Shown here: one piece after another, positions 1 to 11,415 of the stretch
Layout of the letters: the number at the start of each line of letters is the position of its first letter
How positions within the stretch are numbered: position 1 is the first letter of the stretch
NCBI GenBank assembly: GCA_965240325.2
Contig: OZ251240.1
Location: 682,001 to 746,000, forward strand
Length of the DNA: 64,000 nt
Reading direction: 5' to 3'
Origin: Rebecca billardiae RCC1528
Taxonomy: Eukaryota > Haptophyta
Position numbers and translations under genes: made by a program
Notes under the pieces: model-generated
Told to the model about the DNA's origin: nothing
The model's database searches: none
What the model saw: the letters and a program-made list of their open reading frames with translations, nothing else

Positions 1-1264
1 GCAGACGCAGGCGCAGGTGCACGCGCGCCCACAGGAGCTTGGAGCGATAGCAGCACACAGCGCGCATGCATGCGCACCGCATCATCAACCATCACGGCAC
101 CACTTCTTCTTCACGAGCGAGCGCGGCGTGCGTGTACCGTGAAGGTAGTTCTTGGAGTACTTGTCTGACTGGTCCACACTCAGGTAGTCGTCCCCATCTC
201 CGCCTGTGCGGTGCGCAGGGCGTGCGGGTGGCAGGCAGAGGCGTGAGCACGATCGCATCGGATGTGCAACTGCGCAAGCAGCAGCAGCAGCAGCCGTGCA
301 CTGCGCTACCCAGGAGGGCTCGACGCTGACGGACTGCAGCCAGGCAGTGCGCAGGCCGATCGCGACCGTCGATCGACCGATCGAGGCCGAGGGAACGCGC
401 GCGCACCGTAGAACGTGTTGTACGTGATGCCCTCGGCCCGTTTGCCCGCGTAGAGTCGGTCGTTGCCATCCTCTCCGTAGAACACGTTGAAGGCCCTGCC
501 TCCGTAATAAGTCCCCATATTGCCCGACACGTCAGGGCGTCCTTCGCCTCCCACAAAGACGTCGTTACCTGCACCGCCCTGCGTGCACGCGTGGGCATGT
601 ACGCGCGGCGCGCGTGAGGGGAATGGCAGCAGCAGAGGGTGGGCAGTGTCAGCATTGGCGCAGCAGGCAGGGGGACGCAGGGGCGCGTGTGACCGATGGC
701 GAGCTGGTGCATGTGTCTGCTGGCAAGCAGGCCGCGCGCAGGGGCACATGCAGCGCCGCTGGGACTGGCTGCGTCGCCCGCACATAGAAATAATTGAAGA
801 CGTCGCCGCCGTCGTATCCCATGAGGCCGTTCCAGCCCACCTTCCCGCCGTAGCCTCCCTGGAAGAAGTCGTCGCCGGATGTCCCCGTGTACGTGTTGGT
901 CCTATCCGCACCATCCTTCCCTGAGCCGCAGCAGTATTCCCCGCCGTCTTTGCCCGTGTACGTCACTTGAAGTGCGCGGCCGCGCCTGCGCAGCGCGTGC
1001 AGGCGACGACCAGCGGGCAAAGCACCGCAGGGGGGGGGCTCATCCGAGGCGCGGGCCCGCGGGCCTGCTGCAGCGCATCACGGTGGCTCGGCGCAGCGCG
1101 TACCACTGCTTCAGCGCGCGCATCCCCGTGGGGCTCGTCGGGCGGGGACGCCCCGCATGGCCCGGAGACGTCGCGGCGCGGTCGGCGACGGCGAGCGGCA
1201 GCATGCCACTCGCGAGGAGGACGAGCGCCCGCTGCACGGCGGCGCCGAATCCTGAGCTTCTCAT
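1..1264 (-). CDS. Secreted RTX-like repeat protein, copy A (3' end outside window)
   Basis: Probable exons, read on the minus strand, are 1264-1104, 985-784, 578-407 and 203-138; further exons lie beyond the left edge. Exon 1 encodes a signal peptide (MRSSGFGAAVQRALVLLASG, then MLPLAVADRA). Exons 2-4 encode glycine/aspartate-rich motifs such as TSGDDFFQGG, GGAGNDVFVGG and GEDGNDRLYAG, which resemble haemolysin-type calcium-binding (RTX) nonapeptides. All joins are GT-AG and keep phase (2, 0, 1). The gene is paralogous to the plus-strand gene at 49833-51993: same exon order, same intron phases and similar intron sequence. Exon 1 uses donor GTACGC, which is present in both copies; a GTAAG donor downstream in copy B is GATGAG here. 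The likely role is a calcium-binding cell-surface or scale protein, by inference. No catalytic or pore-forming domain is visible, and RTX repeats alone do not imply a toxin. Confidence 0.6.
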
Positions 1265-1302
1265 GGCGGCGTCGTGCACACCCTTGGTCGTGCAAGGCCT
1301 GG

Positions 1303-2202
1303 ACACCGGGAGCCCGGCCCAGCCCGAGCGGCAGACCCCGCCAGCCGCCAAACCGGTCTCTGCTGGAGACCGTTTTCTCGGTGGCGCCACTGGCGCGAGC
1401 GCTCCCGGGGCTGTGCCGCCGCGCCGGCGGGGCTGCTGGCTCCGTTCGCCGCCAAGCGCCATGCCGGCCCCGCCCTGGAACGGCGCTGGCACACGAGACC
1501 GCGTACAGTACTGCGCGCCGTTGGATGCACTACGCAGCAGCTACGCTGTGCAGCGACTCGCGCGCTCCAACCTGTGGTGCCACGCGCTCGCGCGCTCGCG
1601 CGAACGCGTGTGTTCGAACGCACCTGTGCATGCTCGCACGCGAGAGGTCTGACTTGATGCCGACGAGCGTGGTGGCTCATGGCTCGCGAGAGGAGCCACA
1701 TGCCACACTCTTTCTCCCCGCCCCCGAGCCCTCTCTCGCGCGTGGCTGTGACAAGTACGCGCACGCACGTTCTGAGCGCCGCAGCGCAACATGGCGCGCT
1801 CACTCACACTTCGCGCGCACCATCTCCTGCCGCAGACGACCAGCCCGTGCGCGTCGCGCGCCTTGCCCGAAAGGTGTGCGAGCAGTAGACCCGAGCAGAT
1901 TGCCGGGCGCGCCGAGTAGTCTGCGCCCACGCCGCTGACCGGCGTGGGCGATGCAGGTTGGCGGCTCACCTTACTGTGCCGCTGGCCTCGGCGCAGCAGC
2001 CAAGTTTCCCGCGCGGCAGCCCTGGAGGTGCTTGGGGGCACGCGCTCGGCCGTGGAGGCGCCCGCGCAGGCAAAGTGCATAGCTGAGCAGCCGCGAGAGA
2101 GCGCGCAGCGCCCTTCCATGTCAAGCGCCTCGCTCATAGGCACGTTCAGCACGTCTCGGGGCAGTGCGCGCCCACGCGACGCTGCCGCGGAGCGCAAGTT
2201 GC
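1303..2202 (+). repeat. Solo copy of a foldback-element arm
   Basis: About 900 bp closely matching the arms of the palindromic element at 47192-48119 and (inverted) 48451-49387. It includes the hairpin motif GGTCTCTGCTGGAGACC near 1357-1383 and the stretch ending GCGGAGCGCAAGT. The inverted partner arm is absent, so this is a half-element or a recombination product. Several long frames cross it but none shows codon bias or a recognisable domain; I treat them as non-coding. It starts only about 40 bp upstream of the start codon of RTX-like copy A. Confidence 0.7.
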
Positions 2203-3804
2203 TGTGTGAGGGGAACGTCAGCGCGGCATTAAGCACGTCGCCGAGCCGCAAGTACCCTGGTGGCACAGTGGGCTGCGACCACTCGGACCTCCACTTGGAG
2301 GTATCCCAACTGTCGACGACGTCGCCGATCTGGTGACTGCGTAGCAGTGGGCATAACATACTACATCATATATATTACATTGGCATTGCTGATCATGCGG
2401 CGAACAAGGAACTCAAGTAGGACTGCTTGTTGCATGAGGGACGTCGCGGCGAGGACAGATGATGTCAATGAATGAATGATGTGATGATGTCGTCGCGCCG
2501 CCGAACGATCAGGCGGGGAGCCGGGCCACACAGACAGCCAGCGACCTTACTTACTGAGCAGAGGGGCTGCGGCCATCGCGGTGCACCTCCTGCAGCGCGG
2601 AGAGTGCACCGCTCAGTGACAGTCCGATGCAGGCGAAGGCCCCCTGCTCAGCTCGGCGCCTTCGTCGTGCGCAGCCCGATGGGGCGCCCAAAGAGCGAAC
2701 TGCGAAGCCTGCTGGCCCAGCTGAGCGGTAACCAACCGAGTCCTGCAGGTGCGCCGCTGTGGAGTGTGCGCGGGCCGGATTGGCAGCGCACCACTTGCAC
2801 CAGGACTCACGTGCGCGCGGCGGTGCGCGCCGGACAACGCAGGAATGCCATGCGAGCCGCCGGATTCTTGGCGGCGCTCATAGTAGTCGTAGACACTCAG
2901 TTCTAATAGATTCCATGCTATATATAGCTTGTATATCATCGCGGGCTATAACTCGTCGCCAGCACATTATCCATCGTCTATATCTATCTCACAGTGAACA
3001 AAAACGGGATTATCGTTACCGTAACCCGTCCGACACGAGCCGATTTTCGGGGAAATTCTCGCGCGGGCCGCACGAGCGCACAGAAGACGCTACGGTGGCC
3101 GCGCAGGCGCCTGACGAGTGCCCCGGGCATGGGACTGCAACATCCCACCCAGCCTCCCCATCCCTCCGCCCCTCTCTGCCTCGCCGGGTTGCACGCGGCT
3201 GGCCGGTCACGTAGCTCGTGGTGAGCCATTCGTGAGCGTGGAGCCCTGCTGCTCAGTGCGGCGATGCAGCGAGGCGAAGCGGCGCGTAAGATGGCGCATC
3301 TTACTCCGAATGCAGTCTGCTGCCAGCACAGCCGCCCTCGCCGGAGTGCCTGGTCGTCACCTCCGTTGTGTGCACCTGTCGCGCGCTGCTGTGAACAAGC
3401 GAAGTCTCAGGCCTCCCCGGAGCCATTCAAACACGCTCGTCCTCGACGAGGCGTGCGCGAGGCACCGCGCGAGCGCGGGAGCGGCCCTTCCTAGCATACT
3501 CCTGCACGGCCATCCACCTCGCCACAGCCTGCCATGTCACACTCCTCCCCGCACGCAGTGCTCGCATGCCGCGTGCAAGTCGGTCGACTGACCTGGTAGG
3601 AGGGTGCACAGAAATATTCGACTGCGAGGAGACGGCGGCGAGCCCACGCGCGCGGCGCCGTCCCGCGCTTCATTGGGCTGTTCTAGACCAGTCGCGCGCC
3701 CGCGGCACCGCGCCCGCCATCTCCGCGTTGCGTGCCAGTCCACGCCGCGCGCGTGGCTCTCGACGTGTGCGTCGAGGGCGTCGTGCGTCGGATTCGTACC
3801 CGCA
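2203..3804. other. Intergenic, no gene recognised
   Basis: About 1.6 kb. Open frames of 60-157 codons occur on both strands as expected at this GC content, but none shows a domain, signal peptide or plausible splice structure. Short AT-rich patches lie near 2350-2400 and 2900-3000. Nothing else seen. Confidence 0.5.
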
Positions 3805-4103
3805 TGTATTCAACAAATACGACAAATCGCCGAGCTGAACGCACCTCGTCGCGCGATGGCATGGTCGCGCTGTGTGTTGTCGCTCGCCGCAGGAAATTCG
3901 GTACGCGACGAGAGCACGGCGCACGCGCACGGCGCGGCGTGGGAGGCGGGGCGGTGGTGTCCTCGAGCCATCCCGCCCGCGCCGCGGTGCGCCAGCCGCC
4001 ACCTCGCCGCGCCGTGGCCCATGCCGCGTGGCAGGTGTCGACCAGATCGACCTTGCCGCCCAACAGAGGGCCGCACCGGAAATTCTGTATTTGTTGAATA
4101 CAG
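3805..4103. mobile_element. Small inverted-repeat element (MITE-like)
   Basis: The 16-base sequence TGTATTCAACAAATAC at about 3805-3820 recurs inverted as GTATTTGTTGAATACA at about 4088-4103, bounding 299 bp. The AT-rich ends stand out in a GC-rich region, and there is no coding sequence between them. Size and structure fit a miniature inverted-repeat transposable element or a hairpin. No target duplication was identified. Confidence 0.4.
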
Positions 4104-5022
4104 ACTTACCCACGTGCCCGCGATGCGGCGGCGCCCGTGGTGGCGGCGTGGCGCGGCGGCGGCGGCGCGGGCAGCCTGACGGGCCAGATAGGGCGCGCCA
4201 GGTCGGGGCGATCGTGATGGGATGGTTCCATACGCATCAGTGCGTGCTCCGGTGCATCTCAAGAGCGCGCTGGGCGCCCTCTCTCGCGCCTATGCCCATC
4301 CCGCGGGGTCTGAGAAGCCTCCCGGTTTGGCCATTGTCGTGCCGTGCTCGGTCGTGGCTGCCCGGCGGGTCGGAGAGGTCGAGGCGAGCCGGGTCGTTCG
4401 CGACGGACGATGCCTATGGGTCATGGCGAGTGCCAGCACGCAGCTCGGGCGCGCGCCCGGCGCCTCCTCGCCGCGCTACATCCACACCAAGATCTGGCCC
4501 AAAAACAGGCTTCAAGAGCGAAACTCAGTCTGGGAGCTGCTCAGGCCGCTGTGTGCGGTTTGGCGGCGTACAAACTTGTGGAGCGGGTGCCCACATGGGT
4601 TGAGCACAATGCTATAGAGCGTTTTTCCGCGAAACACCACTTCCTCGCCTCTCCGCGCGCGTGCCGTGCGGCTCCCGTGAACTCATCTTAACAGGTCACG
4701 TGTGGCCGCCCGTGGGGCGAGGGTGGGCGAGGAGGGGCGGGCGAGGGTGATGCCGCCCCGGGGAACCGCCTTGGCAAGCCGGCCGACGCCTCGCAGCCCC
4801 CCTCGCGGCACACATGCGCGCATGCCCGCCGCTCGGAGCGCGCCATCGATTCGAATGGGCGTGCCCACAACCGACCATGCTCAAACGGCTTCGGCCCGAT
4901 CTTTCTCCACTGTGGCGGCGCGAAGTGCCGCGAACGCGGCATGAAAAAAATTCCCCCGCATCCCCACTGGGCGGAAGTGCGGACGGGTTACGGTAACGCC
5001 GAAAATCGATTTCTTTACTGTG
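4104..5022. other. Intergenic, no gene recognised
   Basis: GC-rich sequence with overlapping frames on both strands; none has a recognisable domain. Nothing else seen. Confidence 0.4.
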
Positions 5023-5146
<124 letters not shown>

Positions 5147-5843
5147 AACTAATAATCCGAAGAGAATATATATAGCTTACTACAGTATTAATCACCCACT
5201 GCCCCAGGATTGGCAGGAATCACAGGATCCGGGCTCTGGTCGGACCGTGCTCGGCTGGCGTCACCGACCCGGACTGCCCAGTGGGCAGACGACAGTGTCA
5301 TCACTCATCAGTGACCCCGCGCCCTTCCGACGACGTTCCGTCGGCCGCGCCAACTTGAAACTGCCGCCTGATTCATGTCACTTACTCACTTCGGAGGCCT
5401 CCCCGCGGACGCTGCGGGTACGCGGCCCCGGCCCCGGGGCCGGATGGCTGCTCACGCTGCCGATCACGCAGAGTGCCGCTCCGTCGGCCAGAGGAATCAA
5501 CTCGTATCCATTGTCGTGCACGACAGGCGGGTGCCCCGCGCAAGCCACGCTGCAGCCGTCCACGCCCGCCCTGCATTCGCATGCCAGGCGGGCGATGGGC
5601 TGTGGCATGTCGCTGCACCGGCAGCGTGCAAAGCCGGCAGCGTGACGGCATCATGGGCCCGCTGCCTCGGCGGCTGATCTGGCGGACGCGAGGTCCCCTG
5701 CGAGACTGACGCCAGCTGGACCAGCTCAAGCCTCGACGCTGCGCGCGATGTCGAGCATCTCACAGTGAGGCCCAGCCGTCGCGGAGCTGCGAGAGCGCCT
5801 ACTTCCGGAGCGCGGCCGGCGAGCGAGCAGTGCGCAGCACGGT
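5147..5843. other. Intergenic downstream of PEN-2
   Basis: About 700 bp between the microsatellite and the PEN-2 stop codon. A few frames of 76-115 codons have no recognisable content. It may include the PEN-2 3' UTR. Confidence 0.4.
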
Positions 5844-6161
5844 CTAGAACTCGTCGGGGCGAGCCGGCGCGTTGATCATAAAGCTGGCGGGCCAAGACCT
5901 CCACATCGCCTGCGCAGTCGCAACGTAGGCCAGGTAAAGCACGAGCCCCGAGATCGAGCCGACGAGCGAGCGCTGCGCGTACACGCGCACGCGCGGATCG
6001 CTTTCCGGCGGCACGCATCGTCGGTAGTGGAACCAGTTGACGAACCAGAGCCATGGGAGGCCGAGGAAGCCGGCAAAGAAGAGCATCCGGCACTCGCGCA
6101 GCTCCTGCGCGCGTCTCGCCTCGCTCGGGTCATCCTCTGCGGGCATGTCTCGCCGTCCCAC
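5844..6161 (-). CDS. PEN2: Gamma-secretase subunit PEN-2
   Basis: Single-exon gene of 105 codons, close to the usual PEN-2 length of about 100. PEN-2 is the smallest subunit of the presenilin/gamma-secretase intramembrane protease and activates presenilin in the endomembrane system. The sequence has a short polar N terminus, a first hydrophobic segment with the family-typical pattern LGLPWLWFVNWF (about residues 34-46), a polar loop with arginines, a second membrane segment (SLVGSISGLVLYLAYVATA, about 65-84) and a short C-terminal tail. ATG at 6161 is chosen because it gives family length and lies 169 bp from the start codon of the divergent DENN-like gene. Confidence 0.85.
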   Translation of the reverse strand: MGRRDMPAEDDPSEARRAQELRECRMLFFAGFLGLPWLWFVNWFHYRRCVPPESDPRVRVYAQRSLVGSISGLVLYLAYVATAQAMWRSWPASFMINAPARPDEF

Positions 6162-6330
6162 CGAGTTTGTGCCCCCGCGCGACTCTGGCAGCTGCCGAGT
6201 CTCCAGTCTCGCGGCAGGGCCGGCTCTTGATCAAGTCAGCATGGCCGCCGCGCTCGCGTCGCGCTCCTGCTTGTAGAGTTTTAGGGCCACACGAGCCAGG
6301 CTTTCGGCGGCGCGCGCGCGCGAGGCGTCG

Positions 6331-7912
6331 ATGGCGGCCCGTCCGGATCCGCCGTCTCCACCGCCGGTGCGCGCCGTGCTCGTCGCCGAGTTCGACATCG
6401 ACAAGGGCAGCGTCGTGCGCGTGCAGCACCCGGCGCCGTTGGCCGCCGCACCCGACGCGCTCGCCGAGCTGATGCTGCCCGAGGGCGCGCACAACCACGA
6501 GGCGGACTGGACGTACTTTGCCGTGCGCCCAATGCTCAACCGCTCGCCCCGCGCCGACCGCCCCTTCGAGGTGCGCCTGTACGAGTATCGCGCGGCGGGC
6601 GGCGGCGAGGCGGCCGCACCCGACACCGCGGCGGAGGGCGAGTGGACGCCACGCGGCGACGAGCCGCTCTCGCTCTCGCTCGAGGTGGGCGGCGGCGGCG
6701 GCGGCGGCGCGGGGTCGCGCGCGCTCGTCCTCCGCGCCGGCCGCGCCGAGGCCCTCCGCGTGCCGCTCCACCCCGAGCTGCAGTACACGCTGCTGCAGCC
6801 AGATTTCATCTCGGCGTTTGGCGAGGATGGGCGCGCGCTCGGCATGCGCTTTCGGTCGGCGGAGGAGCAGCTGGCGTTCTCCGAGCTGCTGGCCGAGGCG
6901 ATGCCGGAGTGGGACGACCTGGAGGCCGCGCCGCACCCCGGCGGCGCGCACGCCGACGCCGAGCCGTCGGGCATGCTGTGGTGCATCAACCTCGTGTGCA
7001 CGCGCAAGGACCGATCGATCCGGCGCGGCGCCGAGGTGAAGGCGGTCGGGGTGGTCTCGGCGCTGCGCCAGCTGCACGTGTTCAAGGTGCGCGCGGGGGG
7101 GGGGGGGTGGCCAGGGAAGGGGCGCGTGCACGCCGCGCCGCGCGCCCGCTCCTCCACGCAGCCGGGCGGCGGGTGGGCGGCGGCGCGCACGCCAGCTGCC
7201 CGAGGCTGCCCGTGACGCTCGCCCCACAACGCACCGCCTGTGTCTGCGTGTGTGTCTGGTGACGCTCGCCCCACAACGCACCGCCTGTGTCTGCGTGTGT
7301 GTGTGGTGACGCTCGCCCCACAACGCACCGCCTGTGTCTGCGTGTGTGTCTGGTGACGCTCGCCCCACAACGCACCGCCTGTGTCTGCGTGTGTGTCTGG
7401 TGACGCTCGCCCCACAACGCACCGCCTGTGTCTGCGTGTGTGTCTGGTGACGCTCGCCCCACAACGCACCGCCTGTGTCTGCGTGTGTGTCTGGTGACGC
7501 TCGCCCCACAACGCACCGCCTGTGTCTGCGTGTGTGTCTGGTGACGCTCGCCCCACAACGCACCGCCTGTGTCTGCGTGTGTGTCTGGTGACGCTCGCCC
7601 CACATCGCACCGCCTGTGTCTGCGTGTGTGTCTGGTGACGCTCGCCCCACAACGCACCGCCTGTGTCTGCGTGTGTGTCTGGTGACGCTCGCCCCACAAC
7701 GCACCGCCTGTGTCTGCGTGTGTGTCTGGTGACGCTCGCCCCACAACGCACCGCCTGTGTCTGCGTGTGTGTCTGGTGACGCTCGCCCCACATCGCACCG
7801 CCTGTGTCTGCGTGTGTGTCTGGTGACGCTCGCCCCACATCGCACCGCCTGTGTCTGCGTGTGTGTCTGGTGACGCTCGCCCCACAACGCACCGCCTGTG
7901 TCTGCGTGTGTC

Positions 7913-7958
<46 letters not shown>

Positions 7959-10034
7959 CTGCGCTCACTGCCGGCGGGCCGCTTCGCCTGTGTGCGCGCG
8001 CGCGCGTGCGCTCAGCCGCTGCTCGTGCTCGCGATGGACAAGCTGCTCGCCGCCTCCGCCGAGGCGCACGCCTCGCAGGCGGCCGCCGCCGCCGCCGCCT
8101 CCGCTCAGACCGCGCCACAGCCGGGCGCGGACGCAGGAGGCGACGGCGGCGGCGCGCCGTGCTCCGAGGCTGCGGAGCCAACGTGCGCGCGCGCGCCATC
8201 TGGCGCGGCGCAGCCGGCCGACGGCGGCGGCGGTGGCACGTGGCGTGCCGCTGCGCGCGACGTGGCAGCGCAGCTGTACGACGCCCTACTCGCCATCGAC
8301 TTTGCGTCCGTGCCGCGGGTGTGCGCCTAGGGCGTCTGCGGTGCACGCGCCCGCCTCTGCACGGCTGCCTGCGCACGCGCGAGGGGCTGACCGCGCCGCG
8401 CGCCCCGCGCCCCGCGCGCCGCGCCGCGATCGCAGCCGAGCGCCGCACACGCCCAGAGCGTGCGGCTGCTCACGGCCGCGGGATCGCTCGCGCCGCCCAT
8501 GCCGCCCGCGCACGCGCTCACGGCGCTGTGGGACGGCCGACCCGTGCCTCTGAGCATGCCGCTGCTCTCGGCGCCGGAGGAGCTCGCGGACGCGCGCGCG
8601 AGTCTGATCGTGTCGACGTTCGGGCCTGCCACCGGCGCCATCCTGCGCGCGCTGCTGGCGGGGCAGAGGCTTCTCTTCATCTCGCAGACGCAGCGCGCGG
8701 CGGAGGTGTGCGCGCACGTGCTCGCAGCGCCTCTGCTGGTCTCGCCGCCTCTCGAGGGCGTGCTCTCGCGCTGCCACCCGTACGCCAACCTCACCGCCCT
8801 CGCCTTCCTGAGCTGCCCGGGCTTCGTCGCCGGCGTGACCAACCCGATGTTCGCCGCGCGGCGGGACTGGTGGGACCTGCTGTGCGACATCGACTCGGGC
8901 GCGGTGACGCACGCGGCGGGCGGCGGCGGCGGGGCGCACGGCGGGGGCGGCGGGCTCGGTGCCGCGGAGCGCGGCGCCGCGTCGCGCGCCACGCCGCCCT
9001 CCAGGCCGACGTGCGAGCAGGACTCTGGCGGCAGCCGCTCCGGACTCCTGACGAGCACCATGCTGGCAGCGGCGGGCAGCGCGCTTTCGCGCACCGCGCG
9101 CGCGGCGCGCGCGGCCGGCAGCGCGGCCGCGGGCGCGAGCGGCGCGGGCTCGGAGGCGGCGGCGTCGCCGCGCGCCCGCGGCCCGGCGCGCGCCTCGGCG
9201 GACGGCGCGCCCAACGCCGGCGAGGAGGGCGGCGCGGGCCGCGCGGCCGGGGGCGCAGCCGGCTGGGCGGACGACGGCGCGTTTGCGCACGCGCTGTGCG
9301 CAGGCGTCGCCGCCGGCCTGAGTGAGGCGTGGGTGCGCGAGATGTGCCGCGAGCGCGTGCGCGCGCTCATCGCCACCGCGGCCGTGGCCGTGCGCGCGGG
9401 CGGCGGGCTGCAGGGTGCCACCGCCGCGCGCGCGATGCAGCAGGCCGCGCGCACCGCCCGGAGCGCAGAGGCGCGCGCCGTGCTGCTCTGCGCAGCCTCC
9501 AACCCCGCGCTCTCGCGCGCGGTGCGCGCCGCCCTCGCGCCCGACGCGTCGGCGGCGGCCGAGGTCCGACTGGCCGTCACGCGCCTCACGCACGGCGCGC
9601 GCGACGCGCGCGCGCTCGCGCTCGGCGCGCCCGAGCACGGCGCGCGCGCGCTCGGCACGCCGGCGCGCGGCGCGTCGGACGAGGCCGGCGCCGAGCTCGG
9701 CGCCGAGCTCGGCGCCACGCCCGGCGGCGCAGCCGGCGGCGGCGCGGGCGTGCTCTCGGCAGGCGAGGCGTGCGACCTGCTGAGCGTGCTGCTGGGCGCC
9801 GCGTCGGATGAGCGGCTCCTTCCCGAGCTGCTGCGCGCGCTCGACGCGACCGTGCCCTCGGGCGCGCTGGCGCCCGTCGCGACCATGCTGCTCCACACCT
9901 CGCCCGAGGTGCGCGCGCTCACGGCGCGCGTGCTCCAGCGGCTCGAGGCCAGCCCCGACGCGCGGCCGTGCGTGCAGGCGCTCAACGCGTTCTTCGCCGT
10001 GGCGTACGAGATGCAGCTCAGGCTCGGCAGCTGA
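6331..10034 (+). CDS. Afi1/AVL9-like DENN (SPA-domain) protein
   Basis: Three exons, 6331-7086, 8016-8318 and 8457-10034, all joined at phase 0 by GT-AG introns of 929 and 138 bp, giving about 878 residues. The N-terminal part (VRAVLVAEFDIDKGSVVRVQ, then LAELMLPEGAHNHEADWTYF) and the join across intron 1 (LHVFK/PLLVLAMDKLL) match the layout of Afi1-type DENN proteins. A later block (LIVSTFGPATGAILRALLAG and HPYANLTALAFLSCPGFVAG) fits the central DENN/SPA module. Such proteins act in Rab/Arf-linked trafficking and polarity, usually as exchange factors or adaptors; that role is inferred. Alanine/glycine-rich linkers (about residues 500-580) are typical of this GC-rich genome. Intron 1 carries a large minisatellite. 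Head-to-head with PEN-2. Confidence 0.75.
7212..7958 (+). repeat. 47-bp minisatellite (15 copies) plus (TG)n inside an intron
   Basis: Fifteen head-to-tail units begin at 7212, 7259, 7306 and every 47 bp to 7870, with very few substitutions (ACAACG versus ACATCG, GTGTCT versus GTGTGT). They run into a (TG)n tract ending about 7958. The block lies wholly in intron 1 of the DENN-like gene, between donor 7087 and acceptor 8015. Long minus-strand frames across it are repeat artefacts. Confidence 0.97.
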
Positions 10035-10814
10035 CTGCCGTCGCTCGGTGCTGGCACCGTGGAGAGGTGGCACGTTCAGTAGGCCGCCGTACACAGCCCG
10101 TCACGGTCTCGCAGGCCCAGGGTCCGTGGGACGGGCGGGCTGATGGGCCGCGGCCCTCAGCGGCGTTGAACGGAGCCGCCTCACCGGGCGGACCGCGGCG
10201 GCGCGGGCTGCGCGCGCGGCGCCCGGCGCGGACACGTAGTAATGGCCTAGCTCTGCTAAGTCGATCCGACGACACTCCGTCCCCGGCCGCGGGACGGGCC
10301 GGCGGGACGGCCGGGTGACGGGTCCGGCGGACTTATAATTGGCCGAGAGCGCACTACTACTAGCAGCATCAGCTCAGGCTTGTCGTATCGACTCGATTCC
10401 GCGGTATTAGGCCTCCGGCAGTCGGCTCGCGGACTCCGGGACCGAGCCCGGAACACTCTATGGCCTGCGACAGTCGTGCTGCCCGTACCATAGCATGTTA
10501 ATACTGTCAGTCCTAGCTGACTGACAACGACGATGAGGGCGCGTTGCCATCAGCACCTTAGTCTCAGTGGCCACGCGCCACTCTGACTCCGCGGACCGTT
10601 GACCGCGGGAAGCCACTGCGGTAACAAGTCAGGCCGTAGTCACCGGCGCGGTCACGTAGGTGGCACGACGTAACGGCCGGCGCAGCCAACCTATCGGCTG
10701 AGGGGGCGTTGTGCTCGCAAGATATGAAAGTCAGGTCGGGTGGACATCCGAGGACCAGCGCGGGCACAGGGGAGGGAGATGGTACGTGTGTGGACACCGG
10801 GGACAGGTGGCCGC
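10035..10814. other. Intergenic, no gene recognised
   Basis: About 780 bp between two convergent gene ends (the DENN-like gene and SUMO); short frames only. It contains a GC-rich, symmetric patch near 10130-10320. Probably two 3' UTRs. Confidence 0.5.
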
Positions 10815-11105
10815 CTATTCGCGCGTGCCGCCCTGCTGCTCAACCATGACGTCGATGGCGTCGCCGTCCTCCATGTCCAGATCCTTTGGCGTTTGGTCGG
10901 GTGTGATGCGGTTGCCATCGAACAGGAAGCGCACAGCCTGCATGGTCACGCCCTGGCGCTTGCAGAAGGCGTCCATGAGCTTGCTCAGCTTCGTGGACAT
11001 CTTGCACTTGAAGAAGATCTCGTTGCCGTCCTGCGTGGCGACCTTCAGGTTGATCGTGGGCTCGTTGTCACCCTCGTCCTTCGGCTTCGTCTCCTCCGCG
11101 GCCAT
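10815..11105 (-). CDS. SUMO: SUMO (small ubiquitin-like modifier)
   Basis: Single exon, 96 codons. SUMO is conjugated to lysines through E1/E2/E3 enzymes and alters nuclear protein interactions. The acidic, lysine-containing N-terminal tail is followed by a ubiquitin-like fold starting [18 protein letters not shown], the stretch [11 protein letters not shown] and the surface RFLFDGNRI. The C terminus ends QQGG (glycines 92-93) plus a three-residue extension TRE, so a SENP/Ulp protease must trim it before conjugation. Length and motifs match the family fully. It is divergent from the CREG gene, with 310 bp between start codons. Confidence 0.95.
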   Translation of the reverse strand: MAAEETKPKDEGDNEPTINLKVATQDGNEIFFKCKMSTKLSKLMDAFCKRQGVTMQAVRFLFDGNRITPDQTPKDLDMEDGDAIDVMVEQQGGTRE

Positions 11106-11415
11106 GGCTCCCCTTGTCCTGGACCTGCAACGACCGCGCGCTCCCTTCGCGACACCTTCGTGACACCCGCTTGCCGCTGGTGGCGTGTCCTACAAGCACT
11201 GGTCGTGGGAGACCAACCGCGCGCGCGCGAACCGTGACCGCCGCTACTGGTCTTTTGCCATGTCCGGTCCGGATGTACGTCCGGGACTCCGGGCCCTCCC
11301 CAGTCCCCAGCCCGGTGCCTCTGGTGCTGGAAGGCTTGAAAGGGAGCGGTGGCGGCCGGCTCCCCAGCTTGCGCCACAAGGTGAAGCTCGCGGCCGCTCT
11401 CCGCGCCGGCGGAAC

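Noticed and set aside
1043-1104. Copy A of the RTX-like gene being a splice-dead pseudogene because GTAAG is lost
   Set aside because: An upstream GTACGC donor at 1103 is conserved in both copies and gives the same phase, so splicing is still possible.
6130-8448. 772-codon minus-strand frame rich in THTQTQAVRCGASVTRHTRR
   Set aside because: It is the translation of the 47-bp minisatellite inside an intron of the opposite-strand DENN-like gene; 47 is not a multiple of three, so all frames cycle.
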